Notes under the pieces: generated by a model
Told to the model about the DNA's origin: nothing
Database searches by the model: none
What the model saw: the letters and a program-made list of their open reading frames with translations, nothing else
Program-made: the position numbers and the translations under genes
DNA from: Mycolicibacterium bacteremicum
GTDB taxonomy: Bacteria; Actinomycetota; Actinomycetes; Mycobacteriales; Mycobacteriaceae
Length of the DNA: 64,000 nucleotides
Assembly (NCBI RefSeq): GCF_943913955.1
Contig: NZ_CALUAE010000008.1
Coordinates: 37,107 to 101,106 of the forward strand
Direction: 5' to 3'
Shown: one piece after another, positions 1 through 7,798 of the stretch
Layout: each line of letters opens with the position of its first letter
How positions within the stretch are numbered: the first letter of the stretch is position 1

Positions 1-246
1 CGCCGCCCACCGGTGGTGGTCGGCCGCGCTGCCGGGATCGACGGCCGTGCTGGGCAATCCGTGCCGGTTGATGACGACATCCAGGTCGTCGGGCTGCACG
101 GCGCGGGTCGTGGACAGCCCGGTCACCACGGTCACCTGCGCACCCAGATCGGCGAGCAACCGGCCGACGGCGGTCATCGGCCCGGCGGTCAGGTCCAGGA
201 CCCGCATCCCGGACAGCGGCGGATCGTGGTCTTCCCGGTCGGTCAT
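1..246 (-). CDS. CaiB/BaiF family CoA-transferase, N-terminal part (cut by window edge)
   Basis: Partial gene; 82 codons are visible from an ATG and the rest lies beyond base 1. The N-terminus carries the class III CoA-transferase opening, LSGMRVLDLTAGPMTAVGRL followed by LADLGAQV, which forms the first Rossmann-like strand and helix of CaiB/BaiF enzymes; these move CoA between acyl groups. The gene starts 5 bases after the stop of the upstream acyl-CoA dehydrogenase, with a GGAAGAG ribosome site inside that gene's end, so it is the third gene of a fadE-fadE-CoA-transferase operon. Substrate cannot be read from this fragment. The window-edge truncation is not a biological one. Confidence 0.75.
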   Translation of the reverse strand, partial: MTDREDHDPPLSGMRVLDLTAGPMTAVGRLLADLGAQVTVVTGLSTTRAVQPDDLDVVINRHGLPSTAVDPGSAADHHRWAA

Positions 247-251
247 CGATA

Positions 252-1439
252 TCAGCTCTTCCGGATCTGCCGGAACGGGATGTCGCGATCCACCTCGGGC
301 TCCTTCGGCAGCCCCAGGACCCGTTCGCCGATGATGTTGCGCTGGATCTGGTCGGTGCCACCGCCGATCGAGGTGAAGAACGCATTGAGTGTCAGGAAGT
401 TCACGTCATCGGCCTCGGCGTGCTCGGGCCCGGCCAGTAACGCCTGCGCGCCGATGATGTCGGTCTTGAGCCGGGCCTCGGCGTGCAGGATGCCCGACAT
501 GGCCAGCTTGCCCAATGACATCACCGGGCTGGAGGTGCCCTGCTTGGCCTCGGCCTTGGCGCGAGCGTTGTTGAGCCCGTTGAGTTCCCGCAACGCGAGC
601 ACATCGGCCAGGGCGGCGCGGACCGCCGCGTCGTCCAGGCGGCCGTGCGCGCGGGCCAGCTCCACCAGGCTGTCGGCGCGCGACCGGTTGCGCCCGGCGC
701 GCCCCGCGGCGCCCATGATGGATCGTTCGTAGGCCAGCGCGGTCTGCAGCACCCGCCACCCGTTGCCGACGCCGCCGACGACGTGGGCGTCGGGCACCCG
801 GGCGTCGGTGATGAACACCTCGTTGAAATGCGCTTCGCCGGTGATCTGGTGCAGTGGGCGCACGTCGATGCCGGGCTGACGCATGCCGATGATGAAGAAC
901 GTGATGCCCTGGTGTTTGGGCACATCCCAGTCGGTGCGCGCGATCAGCAGCGCATGGTCGGACGTCTTGGCCCCCGATGTCCACACCTTCTGGCCGTTGA
1001 TCACCCACTCGTCACCGTCACGGACCGCCGACGTGCGGATGCCGGCCAGGTCCGATCCGGCGCCGGGCTCGCTGTAGAGCAGGCAGGTCCGCGATCGTTC
1101 GGTCAGGAAGTCGCGCAGCAGAGCCGATTTGAGCTCGTCGGTGCCGAAGGTGAGCACGGTGTTGGCCGGGATGCTGTATTTGTCCTGCCGGGCGCCCGGG
1201 GCGCGGACGGCGCGGAACTCAGAATCGATCACGTTGGCCAGCTTGTTGGGGTATTCGCGGCCGAACCATTCGCGGGGATAGGTGGGGGTCGCGTAGCCGG
1301 CGTCGAGCACCTTCTCCAACCAGGCGATGCGTTCGGGCGAACTCGCCCACGGATCATTGGATTTCGGCAACCCGCTCCAGTGGGCGGCCAGCCAGTCGCG
1401 GACCTCGGTGCGCAGTTCGTCGGCGGTGGGCAGGGTCAC
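252..1439 (-). CDS. acyl-CoA dehydrogenase (FadE family)
   Basis: 395-residue flavin-dependent acyl-CoA dehydrogenase that introduces an alpha-beta double bond into an acyl-CoA thioester. Visible features are the FAD/substrate segment YSEPGAGSDLAG (about residues 122-133), WVINGQKVWTSGAK (145-158), a candidate catalytic Glu239 in ALAYERSIMG, and the C-terminal signature GGTDQIQRNIIGERVLG (360-376). The GTG start lies one base after the stop of the preceding acyl-CoA dehydrogenase; longer starts would run into that gene. Two adjacent unequal FadE genes in mycobacteria often form a heterotetramer, as known for the steroid-degrading FadE pairs, so a partnership with the neighbour is an inference. 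The neighbouring CoA-transferase suggests catabolism of a branched, cyclic or steroid-like acid. Substrate unknown. Confidence 0.88.
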   Translation of the reverse strand: MTLPTADELRTEVRDWLAAHWSGLPKSNDPWASSPERIAWLEKVLDAGYATPTYPREWFGREYPNKLANVIDSEFRAVRAPGARQDKYSIPANTVLTFGTDELKSALLRDFLTERSRTCLLYSEPGAGSDLAGIRTSAVRDGDEWVINGQKVWTSGAKTSDHALLIARTDWDVPKHQGITFFIIGMRQPGIDVRPLHQITGEAHFNEVFITDARVPDAHVVGGVGNGWRVLQTALAYERSIMGAAGRAGRNRSRADSLVELARAHGRLDDAAVRAALADVLALRELNGLNNARAKAEAKQGTSSPVMSLGKLAMSGILHAEARLKTDIIGAQALLAGPEHAEADDVNFLTLNAFFTSIGGGTDQIQRNIIGERVLGLPKEPEVDRDIPFRQIRKS

Positions 1440-1440
1440 C

Positions 1441-2532
1441 TCAGGCTCCCTTCGACAGCAGGTAGCGCTCACGGTGGGATCCGGAGTCGCCGAACAGGTG
1501 CAGCCCGGTGCGGGCCCGGCGCAGGTACAGGTGCGCCGGGTGCTCCCAGGTGAAGCCGATTCCGCCGTGCAACTGGATGGCCTGCATCGCGGTCTCGACA
1601 TAGGCTTCGGCGCAGGCGAATCCGGCCAGTGCGGTGGCGCCGGCACGGCCTTCGGCGTCGTCGAAGCGATCCGCGGCGTGCCGGGCCGCCGAGGTCGCGG
1701 ATTCCACCTGCAGCAGCAAGTCGGCGGCCATGTGCTTGAGGGCCTGGAAGCTGCCGATCGGACGGCCGAACTGGATGCGGGTCTTGAGGTAGTCGACGGT
1801 GATGTCGAAGATGCGCCGCGCGCCGCCGGCCTGCTCGCCGGCCAGCGCGATCACGCCGAGATCGAGCGCCTGCTGGACGGCGTCCCAGCCGGCGGTGCCG
1901 ATGCGCTGTGCGGGGGTGCCGGTGAAGGTGTAGGTCGACAGCGGGGTGGTCGGGTCGAACACCGTTGCCGGCGTGCGGGTGAAGCCCGGCGCCTCGGGGG
2001 CGACCTGGAACACCGCCGGTCCGGCGCCGGTGTGTGCGATCACCAGGATGGTGTCGGCGATCTGGCCGTGGGTCACGTAATGGGCGGTCCCGGTGAGTTT
2101 TCCGTCGTCGTCTGCGCGGACGTCGACACCGTCGGCGGTCCAGCTGCCGCGCGCGCCGGTGAGCGCGACCGTGCCGATCGCGGTGCCGTCGGCCAGCGCG
2201 GGCAGCAGTCGCTGCCTGTCGGATTCGGTGCCGGCGGCCCGGATCAGGGCGACGGCCAGCACCGCGCTGGACAGGAACGGCGCAGGCAGCAGCGCGGCCC
2301 CGGTCTCCTCGGCGACCGCCACCAGTTCGGGCGCGCCCAGACCGACACCGCCGTACTCCGGGTCGACCAGCAGGCCGGCCACGCCCTGGGCGGCCAGGCC
2401 CGCCCACAGCGTGCGGTCGTAACCGTCGCCGGTGGCGATGATCCGTCGCACATCGGCCTCGGTGCATCCGTCGTGCAGCAGGTCGCGAACCGCGGATCGC
2501 AGTTCGGCCCGCTCGGCGACGCTGATCGTCAT
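1441..2532 (-). CDS. acyl-CoA dehydrogenase (FadE family), first gene of operon
   Basis: 363-residue acyl-CoA dehydrogenase. The N-terminal helical domain contains PEYGGVGLGAPEL (about 59-70). The C-terminal domain has RIQFGRPIGSFQALKH (252-267), which carries FAD-contacting Arg/Gln, and the signature QLHGGIGFTWEHPAHLYLRR (320-339). The canonical YSEPGAGSD-type FAD loop of its partner is replaced by ALTGARGSWTADG (123-135), as in the second subunit of heteromeric mycobacterial FadE complexes. I chose the ATG at MTISVAER because an AAAGGGCGG ribosome site precedes it and residues further upstream look non-coding. It is transcribed first, one base ahead of the second fadE, and divergently from the dehydroquinase gene. 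Likely a subunit of an alpha2beta2 dehydrogenase (inference). Confidence 0.87.
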   Translation of the reverse strand: MTISVAERAELRSAVRDLLHDGCTEADVRRIIATGDGYDRTLWAGLAAQGVAGLLVDPEYGGVGLGAPELVAVAEETGAALLPAPFLSSAVLAVALIRAAGTESDRQRLLPALADGTAIGTVALTGARGSWTADGVDVRADDDGKLTGTAHYVTHGQIADTILVIAHTGAGPAVFQVAPEAPGFTRTPATVFDPTTPLSTYTFTGTPAQRIGTAGWDAVQQALDLGVIALAGEQAGGARRIFDITVDYLKTRIQFGRPIGSFQALKHMAADLLLQVESATSAARHAADRFDDAEGRAGATALAGFACAEAYVETAMQAIQLHGGIGFTWEHPAHLYLRRARTGLHLFGDSGSHRERYLLSKGA

Positions 2533-2615
2533 GGTCGACCGCCCTTTCGTGGTGCCGGGTCCCATGCAACGCGGCCGCGGCGGCGGTGTACATCACGCAT
2601 GCCGACACCGATACG

Positions 2616-2630
2616 TTTCCGATAGGGAAA
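2616..2630. promoter_or_regulatory. candidate operator: TTTCC-GATAG-GGAAA dyad
   Basis: A perfect 5-bp inverted repeat with a 5-base spacer sits in the 124-base divergent gap between the fadE operon and the dehydroquinase gene, flanked at greater distance by ACGCAT and ATGCGT. The position suits a repressor of either transcript. No regulator gene is adjacent, and a dyad this short can occur by chance. Confidence 0.35.
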
Positions 2631-2656
2631 TGCGTCCGCGCAGGTACCGTACTGAC

Positions 2657-3097
2657 GTGACCGCACGCCATCTGCTGCTCGTGAACGGGCCCAATCTGAA
2701 CCTGCTGGGCACCCGTCAGCCGGAGATCTACGGCTCCACCACGCTCACGCAGATCGAGCAGCAGGTGTCTCAGGCGGCCGCCGAGCATGGTTTCGAGGTC
2801 CGTGCGGTGCAGAGCAATCACGAGGGTGCGCTGATCGACGCCATCCATGCCGCCCGCACGGACTGCGCGGCGATCATCATCAATCCCGGCGCCTACAGCC
2901 ACACCTCGGTGGCGATCGCCGACGCACTCACTGCCGTCGAACTGCCGGTCGTGGAGGTGCACCTGAGCAACGTGCACCGCCGGGAGGCCTTCCGGCACCA
3001 CTCCTATGTCTCGGCGGTGGCCGAGGTGGTGATCGCCGGTGCGGGTCCGCGCGGCTACCTGTTCGCGGTGGCGCACCTGGCGGGCCGGTTGTCGTGA
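2657..3097 (+). CDS. aroQ: type II 3-dehydroquinate dehydratase
   Basis: 146-residue type II dehydroquinase, which forms a dodecamer and dehydrates 3-dehydroquinate to 3-dehydroshikimate. The start LLLVNGPNLNLLGTRQPEIYG holds the flexible active-site loop with Arg20 and catalytic Tyr25; NPGAYSHTS supplies the conserved Asn, and VEVHLSNVHRREAFRHHS gives the catalytic His and substrate-binding residues. The length matches the family. The GTG start is set by the conserved N-terminus; no good ribosome site is visible. The stop overlaps the next gene by 4 bases (GTGA). In M. tuberculosis the only aroD lies in the aro cluster, so this copy may be the sole shikimate enzyme moved elsewhere, or a second quinate-catabolic copy. 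Confidence 0.93.
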   Translation: MTARHLLLVNGPNLNLLGTRQPEIYGSTTLTQIEQQVSQAAAEHGFEVRAVQSNHEGALIDAIHAARTDCAAIIINPGAYSHTSVAIADALTAVELPVVEVHLSNVHRREAFRHHSYVSAVAEVVIAGAGPRGYLFAVAHLAGRLS

Positions 3098-3471
3098 CGC
3101 AGCCGCCGATCATCCGCTACGTGGGCTATCTGGTGGCGGCGGAGGGTGTCGCGGCGCTCATCATGGCCGTGGTGCTGCTGGTGCGCGCGTTCGGTGGTGC
3201 CGACCAGCAGATCGTCAACGGCTACGGCACCGCGGTGTGGTTCATCCTGATCGGCGCCGGCGTGCTGACCGGTGGCTGGGCGTTGATCACCGGCCGGCGC
3301 TGGGGCCGCGGTATCGCGGTGCCCACCAACCTGCTGTTGTTGCCGATTGCCTGGTACGTGATCACCAGCCACCATGCGGTGTACGGGGTTCTGGTCGGGC
3401 TGCTGGCGCTCTCGGCGCTGGCGATGTTGTTCAGCCCGTCCTCGGTGCAGTGGATGGCGGGCCGGGACTAG
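3094..3471 (+). CDS. small integral membrane protein, unknown function
   Basis: 125-residue protein with about four predicted membrane segments: YLVAAEGVAALIMAVVLLV, a stretch around VWFILIGAGVLTGGWALI, the pair NLLLLPIAWYVI, and the C-terminal GVLVGLLALSALAMLF. A positively charged loop (TGRRWGRG) sits between segments two and three. It starts with GTG overlapping the dehydroquinase stop by 4 bases, so the two are translationally coupled. I recognise it only as an actinobacterial conserved membrane protein; nothing in the sequence points to a reaction. Confidence 0.8.
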   Translation: MTQPPIIRYVGYLVAAEGVAALIMAVVLLVRAFGGADQQIVNGYGTAVWFILIGAGVLTGGWALITGRRWGRGIAVPTNLLLLPIAWYVITSHHAVYGVLVGLLALSALAMLFSPSSVQWMAGRD

Positions 3472-3492
3472 GCTCCGGCGGCGGGCCGCCGA

Positions 3493-3975
3493 TCAGGCCT
3501 CGCCGGCGAGCGCCGCGAGCTCGGGGCCGGACACCCGGTAGGTCGTCCACTCGGTCTGCGGCGTGCCGCCGACGGCGTCATACAGCGCGATGGCGTTGAC
3601 GTTCCAGTTCAGCACCGCCCAGCTCAGCCGGGTGTAGCCGTGCGCGCGGCACTCGGCGGCCAGCGTGGCGAGCAGCTTGCGGGCCAGTCCGCGGCGCCGG
3701 AACGCCGGACGGACGAACAGGTCCTCCAGATAGATGCCGGACACACCGTCCCAGGTGGAGAAGTTCAGGAACCACACCGCGGTCGCCGCGGCCTGCCCGT
3801 CGATCTCGACGATATGCGCGTACGCCGTCGCATGCTCCCCGAAAAGCGCTGCATGCAGCGAGGATTCGGTGACCACGCATTCGTCGGCGGCCTTCTCGAA
3901 CTCGGCCAGCTCGCGGATCATCGCCACGATCTCGGCCTCGTCGCCGGGTCGTGCCCGCCGGATCACTTCGCTCAT
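3493..3975 (-). CDS. GNAT N-acetyltransferase, SSAT-like
   Basis: 160-residue GNAT acetyltransferase resembling the spermidine/spermine N1-acetyltransferase group. Evidence is YLEDLFVRPAFRRRGLARKL (acetyl-CoA pyrophosphate loop in RRRGLA), LSWAVLNWNVNAIALYD, and a C-terminal W-x3-YR-x-SGPEL. It transfers acetyl from acetyl-CoA to an amine; the real substrate is unknown and may be an amino acid or polyamine. The ATG at MSEVIRRARPGDE fits the usual family N-terminus. It lies downstream of entC on the same strand, with a 61-base gap full of TTCGCTC-type short repeats. It corresponds in position to Rv3216, which is shortened in M. tuberculosis (recalled); this copy appears full length. Confidence 0.82.
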   Translation of the reverse strand: MSEVIRRARPGDEAEIVAMIRELAEFEKAADECVVTESSLHAALFGEHATAYAHIVEIDGQAAATAVWFLNFSTWDGVSGIYLEDLFVRPAFRRRGLARKLLATLAAECRAHGYTRLSWAVLNWNVNAIALYDAVGGTPQTEWTTYRVSGPELAALAGEA

Positions 3976-4036
3976 GCGACTGCCTCGCAGGCTCGGCCTT
4001 CGCATGCCATGTCGATGGTTCGCTCGCACGCTTCGC

Positions 4037-5134
4037 TCACGGTGTGACTCCCAGTCCTGTCAGGATCGTCCGGAATTTCGTCGTGGTCTCGTCGACCTCG
4101 TCATCGGGATCGGATTCCGCGACGATCCCGCCGCCCGCGTGCGCGAGCGCCGTACGGCCGCCATCGGCCAGCACCGCGCACCGGATGGACACCACCCACC
4201 GGCCGTCGCCGGCGGCATCGCACCAGCCGACCGCGCCGGCATAGAAGCCGCGGTCGCCCTCCAGTTCGGTGATCAGCTCGGCAGCCAGATTCGTGGGCAC
4301 CCCGCCGACGGCCGGGGTCGGGTGCAGCGCCAGCGCGAGGTCCAGCGCGGTCGTGCCGGCCGAGCGCAGCCGGCCCCGGATCGGGGTGCTCAGATGCCAC
4401 AGTGCGTCGGTGCCGTGCAGTTCCGGTTCGGCGGCGATCTCCAGATCGACGCACAGCGGTTCCAGCGCCGCCCGCATCATGTCCACCACCAGCGCGTGCT
4501 CGTGCCGGTTCTTCGCCGAGGCGGCCAGTGCCGCCGCGCTGGCCGCGTCGGCCTCGGCGTCGGTCGAGCGCGGGGCCGAACCGGCGAACGGCTGGCAGAT
4601 GACGACGTCGCCGCTGCGGGCGACCAACAGTTCCGGGCTGGCGCCCACCAGCACCCCGTCGGTGCCGGCCGGGGACAAGTCGGCCAGGTACACCGTGGCG
4701 CCGGGATCGGCGGCCGACAGCCCGCTCAGCACCGAGCGGGCATCCCACGCCGTGTCGGCGGTCAACCGCAGGGCGCGCGCCAGCACCACCTTCTGCAGCG
4801 GTGACCCGGGGGTGCGCAGCCGGCGCACCGCCTCGGCGACCCGGGCCCGGTGCTGCGCACCCGGCGGCAGCGTCTCGCGAGAGCGCACCGTCGGTGCGGT
4901 GCGCCGTGGCCACGCGGGCAGCGCGTCGAGCCGGTGCACGTCCGCCGGCGCGTGCAGGGCGGCGGGGGAGCGCAGGTCAAAAGGCAACGCGCCCAGGATG
5001 ATCGGCGCGGTGCCGGAGCGCAGCGCGTGCTGGGCGGCCGCCACCTCGGGGTAGCCGGTGTCGATACCGTCGGCCAGCATCGTGCCCGCCGGTCCGGACA
5101 GCACGAAGGTTGGCGTCACGCCGGTGGCAGACAC
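4037..5134 (-). CDS. entC: isochorismate synthase (EntC/MenF family)
   Basis: 365-residue chorismate-utilising enzyme converting chorismate to isochorismate, the branch point to salicylate/mycobactin or menaquinone. Motifs in order: SPELLVARSGDVVICQPFAG (substrate-binding Glu and Gly), KNRHEHALVVDMM, LHGTDALWHLSTPIRGRL, LALHPTPAVGGVPT, and the C-terminal block GFYAGAVGWCDAAGDGRWVV through GGGIVAESDPDDEVDET, which carries the Mg2+-binding glutamates. GTG is used as start; an alternative GTG 15 bases downstream would overlap the upstream stop by exactly 4 bases and shorten the protein to 360 residues. It overlaps the phosphatase gene upstream by 19 bases, so the two are cotranscribed. Equivalent to Rv3215. 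Confidence 0.92.
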   Translation of the reverse strand: MSATGVTPTFVLSGPAGTMLADGIDTGYPEVAAAQHALRSGTAPIILGALPFDLRSPAALHAPADVHRLDALPAWPRRTAPTVRSRETLPPGAQHRARVAEAVRRLRTPGSPLQKVVLARALRLTADTAWDARSVLSGLSAADPGATVYLADLSPAGTDGVLVGASPELLVARSGDVVICQPFAGSAPRSTDAEADAASAAALAASAKNRHEHALVVDMMRAALEPLCVDLEIAAEPELHGTDALWHLSTPIRGRLRSAGTTALDLALALHPTPAVGGVPTNLAAELITELEGDRGFYAGAVGWCDAAGDGRWVVSIRCAVLADGGRTALAHAGGGIVAESDPDDEVDETTTKFRTILTGLGVTP

Positions 5135-5730
5135 GGGTTGATGTGCCCGGTCAGCCCGAGCGCGCTGATCTGACGGACACCCTTCTCGAATCCGCAGACC
5201 GCGATCGACGCGGCCGCCATCGAGAACCGCACGCCCTCGGACACCGGCAACTCCACCCACCGGCTCAGCAGTGATCGGGAGAAGTGCCCGTGCCCGACGA
5301 ACACCACATCGCGGGTTTCCATGTGCTCCAACGCCACCGCGATGGCGCGGTCGGCGCGCTCGCTGACCTGGGCGGCCGACTCGCCGCCGGGGCAATCGTG
5401 GGTCCACACCGTCCAGCCCGGCACGGACTCGCGGATCTGCGGCGTGGTCAGTCCCTCGTAATCGCCGTAGTCCCACTCGGCCAGATCGGAGGACACCTCG
5501 GTGACGGTCAGGCCGGCCAATTCGGCGGTCTCCAGGGCCCGGCGGCGCGGGCTGCTGATCACCACCGGGTCGGCCAACTGCAGATCGGCGAGCGCCTCGG
5601 CGGCCAACCTGGCCTGATCACGGCCGATGTCCAGGAGTTCCAGGTCGGTGCGGCCGGTGTGTCGACCGCTGCGCGACCACTCGGTTTCCCCGTGCCTCAG
5701 CAGTAACAACCGATGCTGGTGGACGCTCAC
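5116..5730 (-). CDS. gpm2: histidine phosphatase family protein (Gpm2/Rv3214-like acid phosphatase)
   Basis: 204-residue branch of the histidine phosphatase superfamily. The catalytic LLLRHGETEWS motif with the phosphohistidine is near the N-terminus, SSPRRRALETAEL carries the second active-site Arg, AEWDYGDYEGLTTPQI provides the acid, and FVGHGHFSRSL gives the second His. Although historically named phosphoglycerate mutase 2, the M. tuberculosis counterpart Rv3214 has been described as an acid phosphatase, and the short length here agrees. GTG start (VSVHQHRLLLLRHG) chosen because the motif must lie within the first 15 residues. It is first in the operon with entC; natural substrate unknown. 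Confidence 0.88.
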   Translation of the reverse strand: MSVHQHRLLLLRHGETEWSRSGRHTGRTDLELLDIGRDQARLAAEALADLQLADPVVISSPRRRALETAELAGLTVTEVSSDLAEWDYGDYEGLTTPQIRESVPGWTVWTHDCPGGESAAQVSERADRAIAVALEHMETRDVVFVGHGHFSRSLLSRWVELPVSEGVRFSMAAASIAVCGFEKGVRQISALGLTGHINPCLPPA

Positions 5731-5789
5731 CGACGCGATTCTGCCGCACGCAACCCTCATCTGTTGCATCCGCGTGCTTGGATGGAGGC

Positions 5790-6584
5790 GTGACGCGGGT
5801 ATTGGCGGTCGCCAATCAAAAGGGTGGGGTTGCCAAGACGACGACGGTGGCCTCGCTGGGTGCGGCCCTGACGGAGAAGGGTCGCCGGGTGCTGCTGGTC
5901 GACCTCGACCCGCAGGGTTCCCTGACGTTCTCCCTGGGCCACGACCCGGATGCGCTCCCGGTGTCGGTGCACGAGGTGCTGCTCGGCGAGGTGGAGCCCA
6001 GCGCGGCCCTGGTGCAGACTCCGGAGGGCATGACGCTGCTGCCCGCCAACATCGATCTGGCCGGCGCGGAGGCCATGCTGCTCATGCGGGCCGGGCGCGA
6101 GTACGCGCTCAAGCGGGCCCTGGACAAGGTCTCCGCGGACTATGACGTCGTGGTGATCGATTGTCCGCCGTCGCTGGGTGTGCTCACCCTCAACGGGCTC
6201 ACCGCCGCCGACGAGGCGATCGTGCCGCTGCAGTGCGAGACGTTGGCCCACCGTGGGGTCGGGCAGTTCCTGCGCACCGTCAACGATGTCCAGCAGATCA
6301 CGAACCCGAATCTGTCGTTGCTCGGCGCGCTGCCGACGCTCTATGACTCGCGCACCACGCACAGCCGAGATGTGCTCTTCGACGTCGCCGACCGCTACGA
6401 GCTGCCGGTGCTGGCGCCACCGATCCCGCGGACGGTGCGCTTCGCCGAGGCCAGCGCCTCCGGGTCGTCGGTGCTGGCGGGCCGGAAGAACAAGGGCGCC
6501 AACGCCTATCGTGAGCTGGCCGAGAACCTGCTGAAGCACTGGAAGTCCGGCAAGAAGCTGGCCACCTTCACCCCCGAGGTCTAG
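5790..6584 (+). CDS. ParA/Soj-family ATPase (Rv3213c-like)
   Basis: 264-residue deviant Walker-A ATPase. KGGVAKTT at residues 11-18 is the ParA P-loop, VDLDPQGSLT is the A'-motif, and VVIDCPPSLGVLTLNG is Walker B. The sequence continues through PLQCETLAHRGVGQFL to a C-terminal KKLATFTPEV, and length is normal for Soj. It is not beside a parB gene, and chromosomal ParAB in mycobacteria lies near the origin, so this orphan probably positions something other than the chromosome (inference). The GTG start lies one base after GGAGG, too close for normal initiation; a TTG 12 bases upstream is the alternative. It faces the Rv3212-like gene and ends by sharing a CTAG with it. Confidence 0.9.
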   Translation: MTRVLAVANQKGGVAKTTTVASLGAALTEKGRRVLLVDLDPQGSLTFSLGHDPDALPVSVHEVLLGEVEPSAALVQTPEGMTLLPANIDLAGAEAMLLMRAGREYALKRALDKVSADYDVVVIDCPPSLGVLTLNGLTAADEAIVPLQCETLAHRGVGQFLRTVNDVQQITNPNLSLLGALPTLYDSRTTHSRDVLFDVADRYELPVLAPPIPRTVRFAEASASGSSVLAGRKNKGANAYRELAENLLKHWKSGKKLATFTPEV

Positions 6585-7798
6585 GGCGAACCCAGCGCCA
6601 CCACGGTGTCGCCGCGCTGCTCGACGATCGTCGACCCGGCCACCGCGGGCACCACGGCCGTGTCGGCCGGCTCGCGGCCGAGATCGATATGGCGGACCCC
6701 GGTGCCGTTCTCGATGTTGAAGACGTCGTATCCATCGGTGACGGGCACCAGTAGCTCACCGGCCAGCACCGTGGCCGGGCCGACCGGCGCCCCGCCGGCG
6801 GCGGGGGTGACGGTGAACTTGTAGCGCAGCCCCTCGGACTCGAACACCAGGAGCGAATCGCCGGTCCACCAGGTGACCAGATCACCGGCCCGCGAGGCCG
6901 CCGCGTACGGCGACGGGGCGGCGTCCAGGGGGATGGCGGCCGTCACGGTGCCGGTGTCGTCGACGATGTTGACCACCGGCTTCGGCGTCGGCAGGTACAC
7001 CGCGGTGGTGGTGTCGGACACCGCGATCACCCGGGCGTCGGCGTCGACCGAAACCCCGGGCTGCTGTTCGTATTTGACCTCGGGGACGTCCTCCTCGTCG
7101 GACACCCGCAGCAGCGTCAGCCGCATCTCGGTCTGTTGCGGGCAGGACTCCATGATCGACACCGCCGCCGAACTCGCCTGCGCCGAGACCAGCCGGCACA
7201 GCGGCGACACCGGCACATCGGGCTTCACCCGTGCGTCCAGGGCGCCCCAGCTCAGCATCCGGACCATGTCGGATCGCCACAACTCCAAGCGGCTGTCCCC
7301 GTAGGAGAGCACCGCGCTGCCGTCGGTGGACAGCTTCACCTCCGGGTCGGCGTAGGCGGTGCGGGCGGGCCCGCGTTTGCCCGTGCTCGCGTCGATGGTG
7401 CTGACCTGCCCGCACCCGCGCGAATCAGGGTAGACGGCAACGGCGTACTGGTAGGCCGAGGTGACCCCGCACAGCGGCAGGTCGCGGGCGTAGCTCCACA
7501 ACTGCTCTCCGCTGCCCGGAGCGCGTCCGGTCACGGTGCTGCCCTCGGCGGTCACCACCGCCCCCGACACCACCAGCGGCTGCGTGGTTTTCGGGCTCGG
7601 TGCGGTCCACAGTTGCGTCAGCCGGTCCGGTATCCGCGTCGCCGGGGCCAGGGTGGGCACCGGTTCGGCGGCCGGTCGGCTGATGGTGGCCCGCGCGTCG
7701 CTGGTCCACCAGACGAGCGCGGCAACCACGGCCACTGCCGCGGCGATGGCCGCGGCCGCGATCAGATCACCGCGGGTGCGGCGCTCCGGCTTGATCAC
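6581..7798 (-). CDS. membrane-anchored beta-propeller-like protein (Rv3212-like)
   Basis: 405-residue protein with a short basic N-terminus, one membrane anchor (LIAAAAIAAAVAVVAALVWW, about residues 12-31), then an extracytoplasmic domain. Repeating segments such as LWTAPSPKTTQPLVV, GSGEQLWSYARDLPLCG, LSTDGSAVLSYGDSRLELW and DGYDVFNIENGTGVRHIDLG look like blades of a PQQ/WD-like propeller. Two cysteine pairs in the outer domain may form disulfides. GTG start overlaps the DEAD-box helicase stop by 4 bases, so it is cotranscribed with rhlE. The convergent ParA-like gene shares its terminal CTAG. No enzymatic motif is visible; a scaffold or sensor role is only a guess. Confidence 0.8.
   Translation of the reverse strand: MIKPERRTRGDLIAAAAIAAAVAVVAALVWWTSDARATISRPAAEPVPTLAPATRIPDRLTQLWTAPSPKTTQPLVVSGAVVTAEGSTVTGRAPGSGEQLWSYARDLPLCGVTSAYQYAVAVYPDSRGCGQVSTIDASTGKRGPARTAYADPEVKLSTDGSAVLSYGDSRLELWRSDMVRMLSWGALDARVKPDVPVSPLCRLVSAQASSAAVSIMESCPQQTEMRLTLLRVSDEEDVPEVKYEQQPGVSVDADARVIAVSDTTTAVYLPTPKPVVNIVDDTGTVTAAIPLDAAPSPYAAASRAGDLVTWWTGDSLLVFESEGLRYKFTVTPAAGGAPVGPATVLAGELLVPVTDGYDVFNIENGTGVRHIDLGREPADTAVVPAVAGSTIVEQRGDTVVALGSP

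Noticed and set aside
1469..3076. 535-residue minus-strand open frame across the fadE/aroQ boundary
   Set aside because: Arg/His/Gly-rich shadow of the fadE gene in another frame, crossing the divergent promoter region and the aroQ gene antisense.
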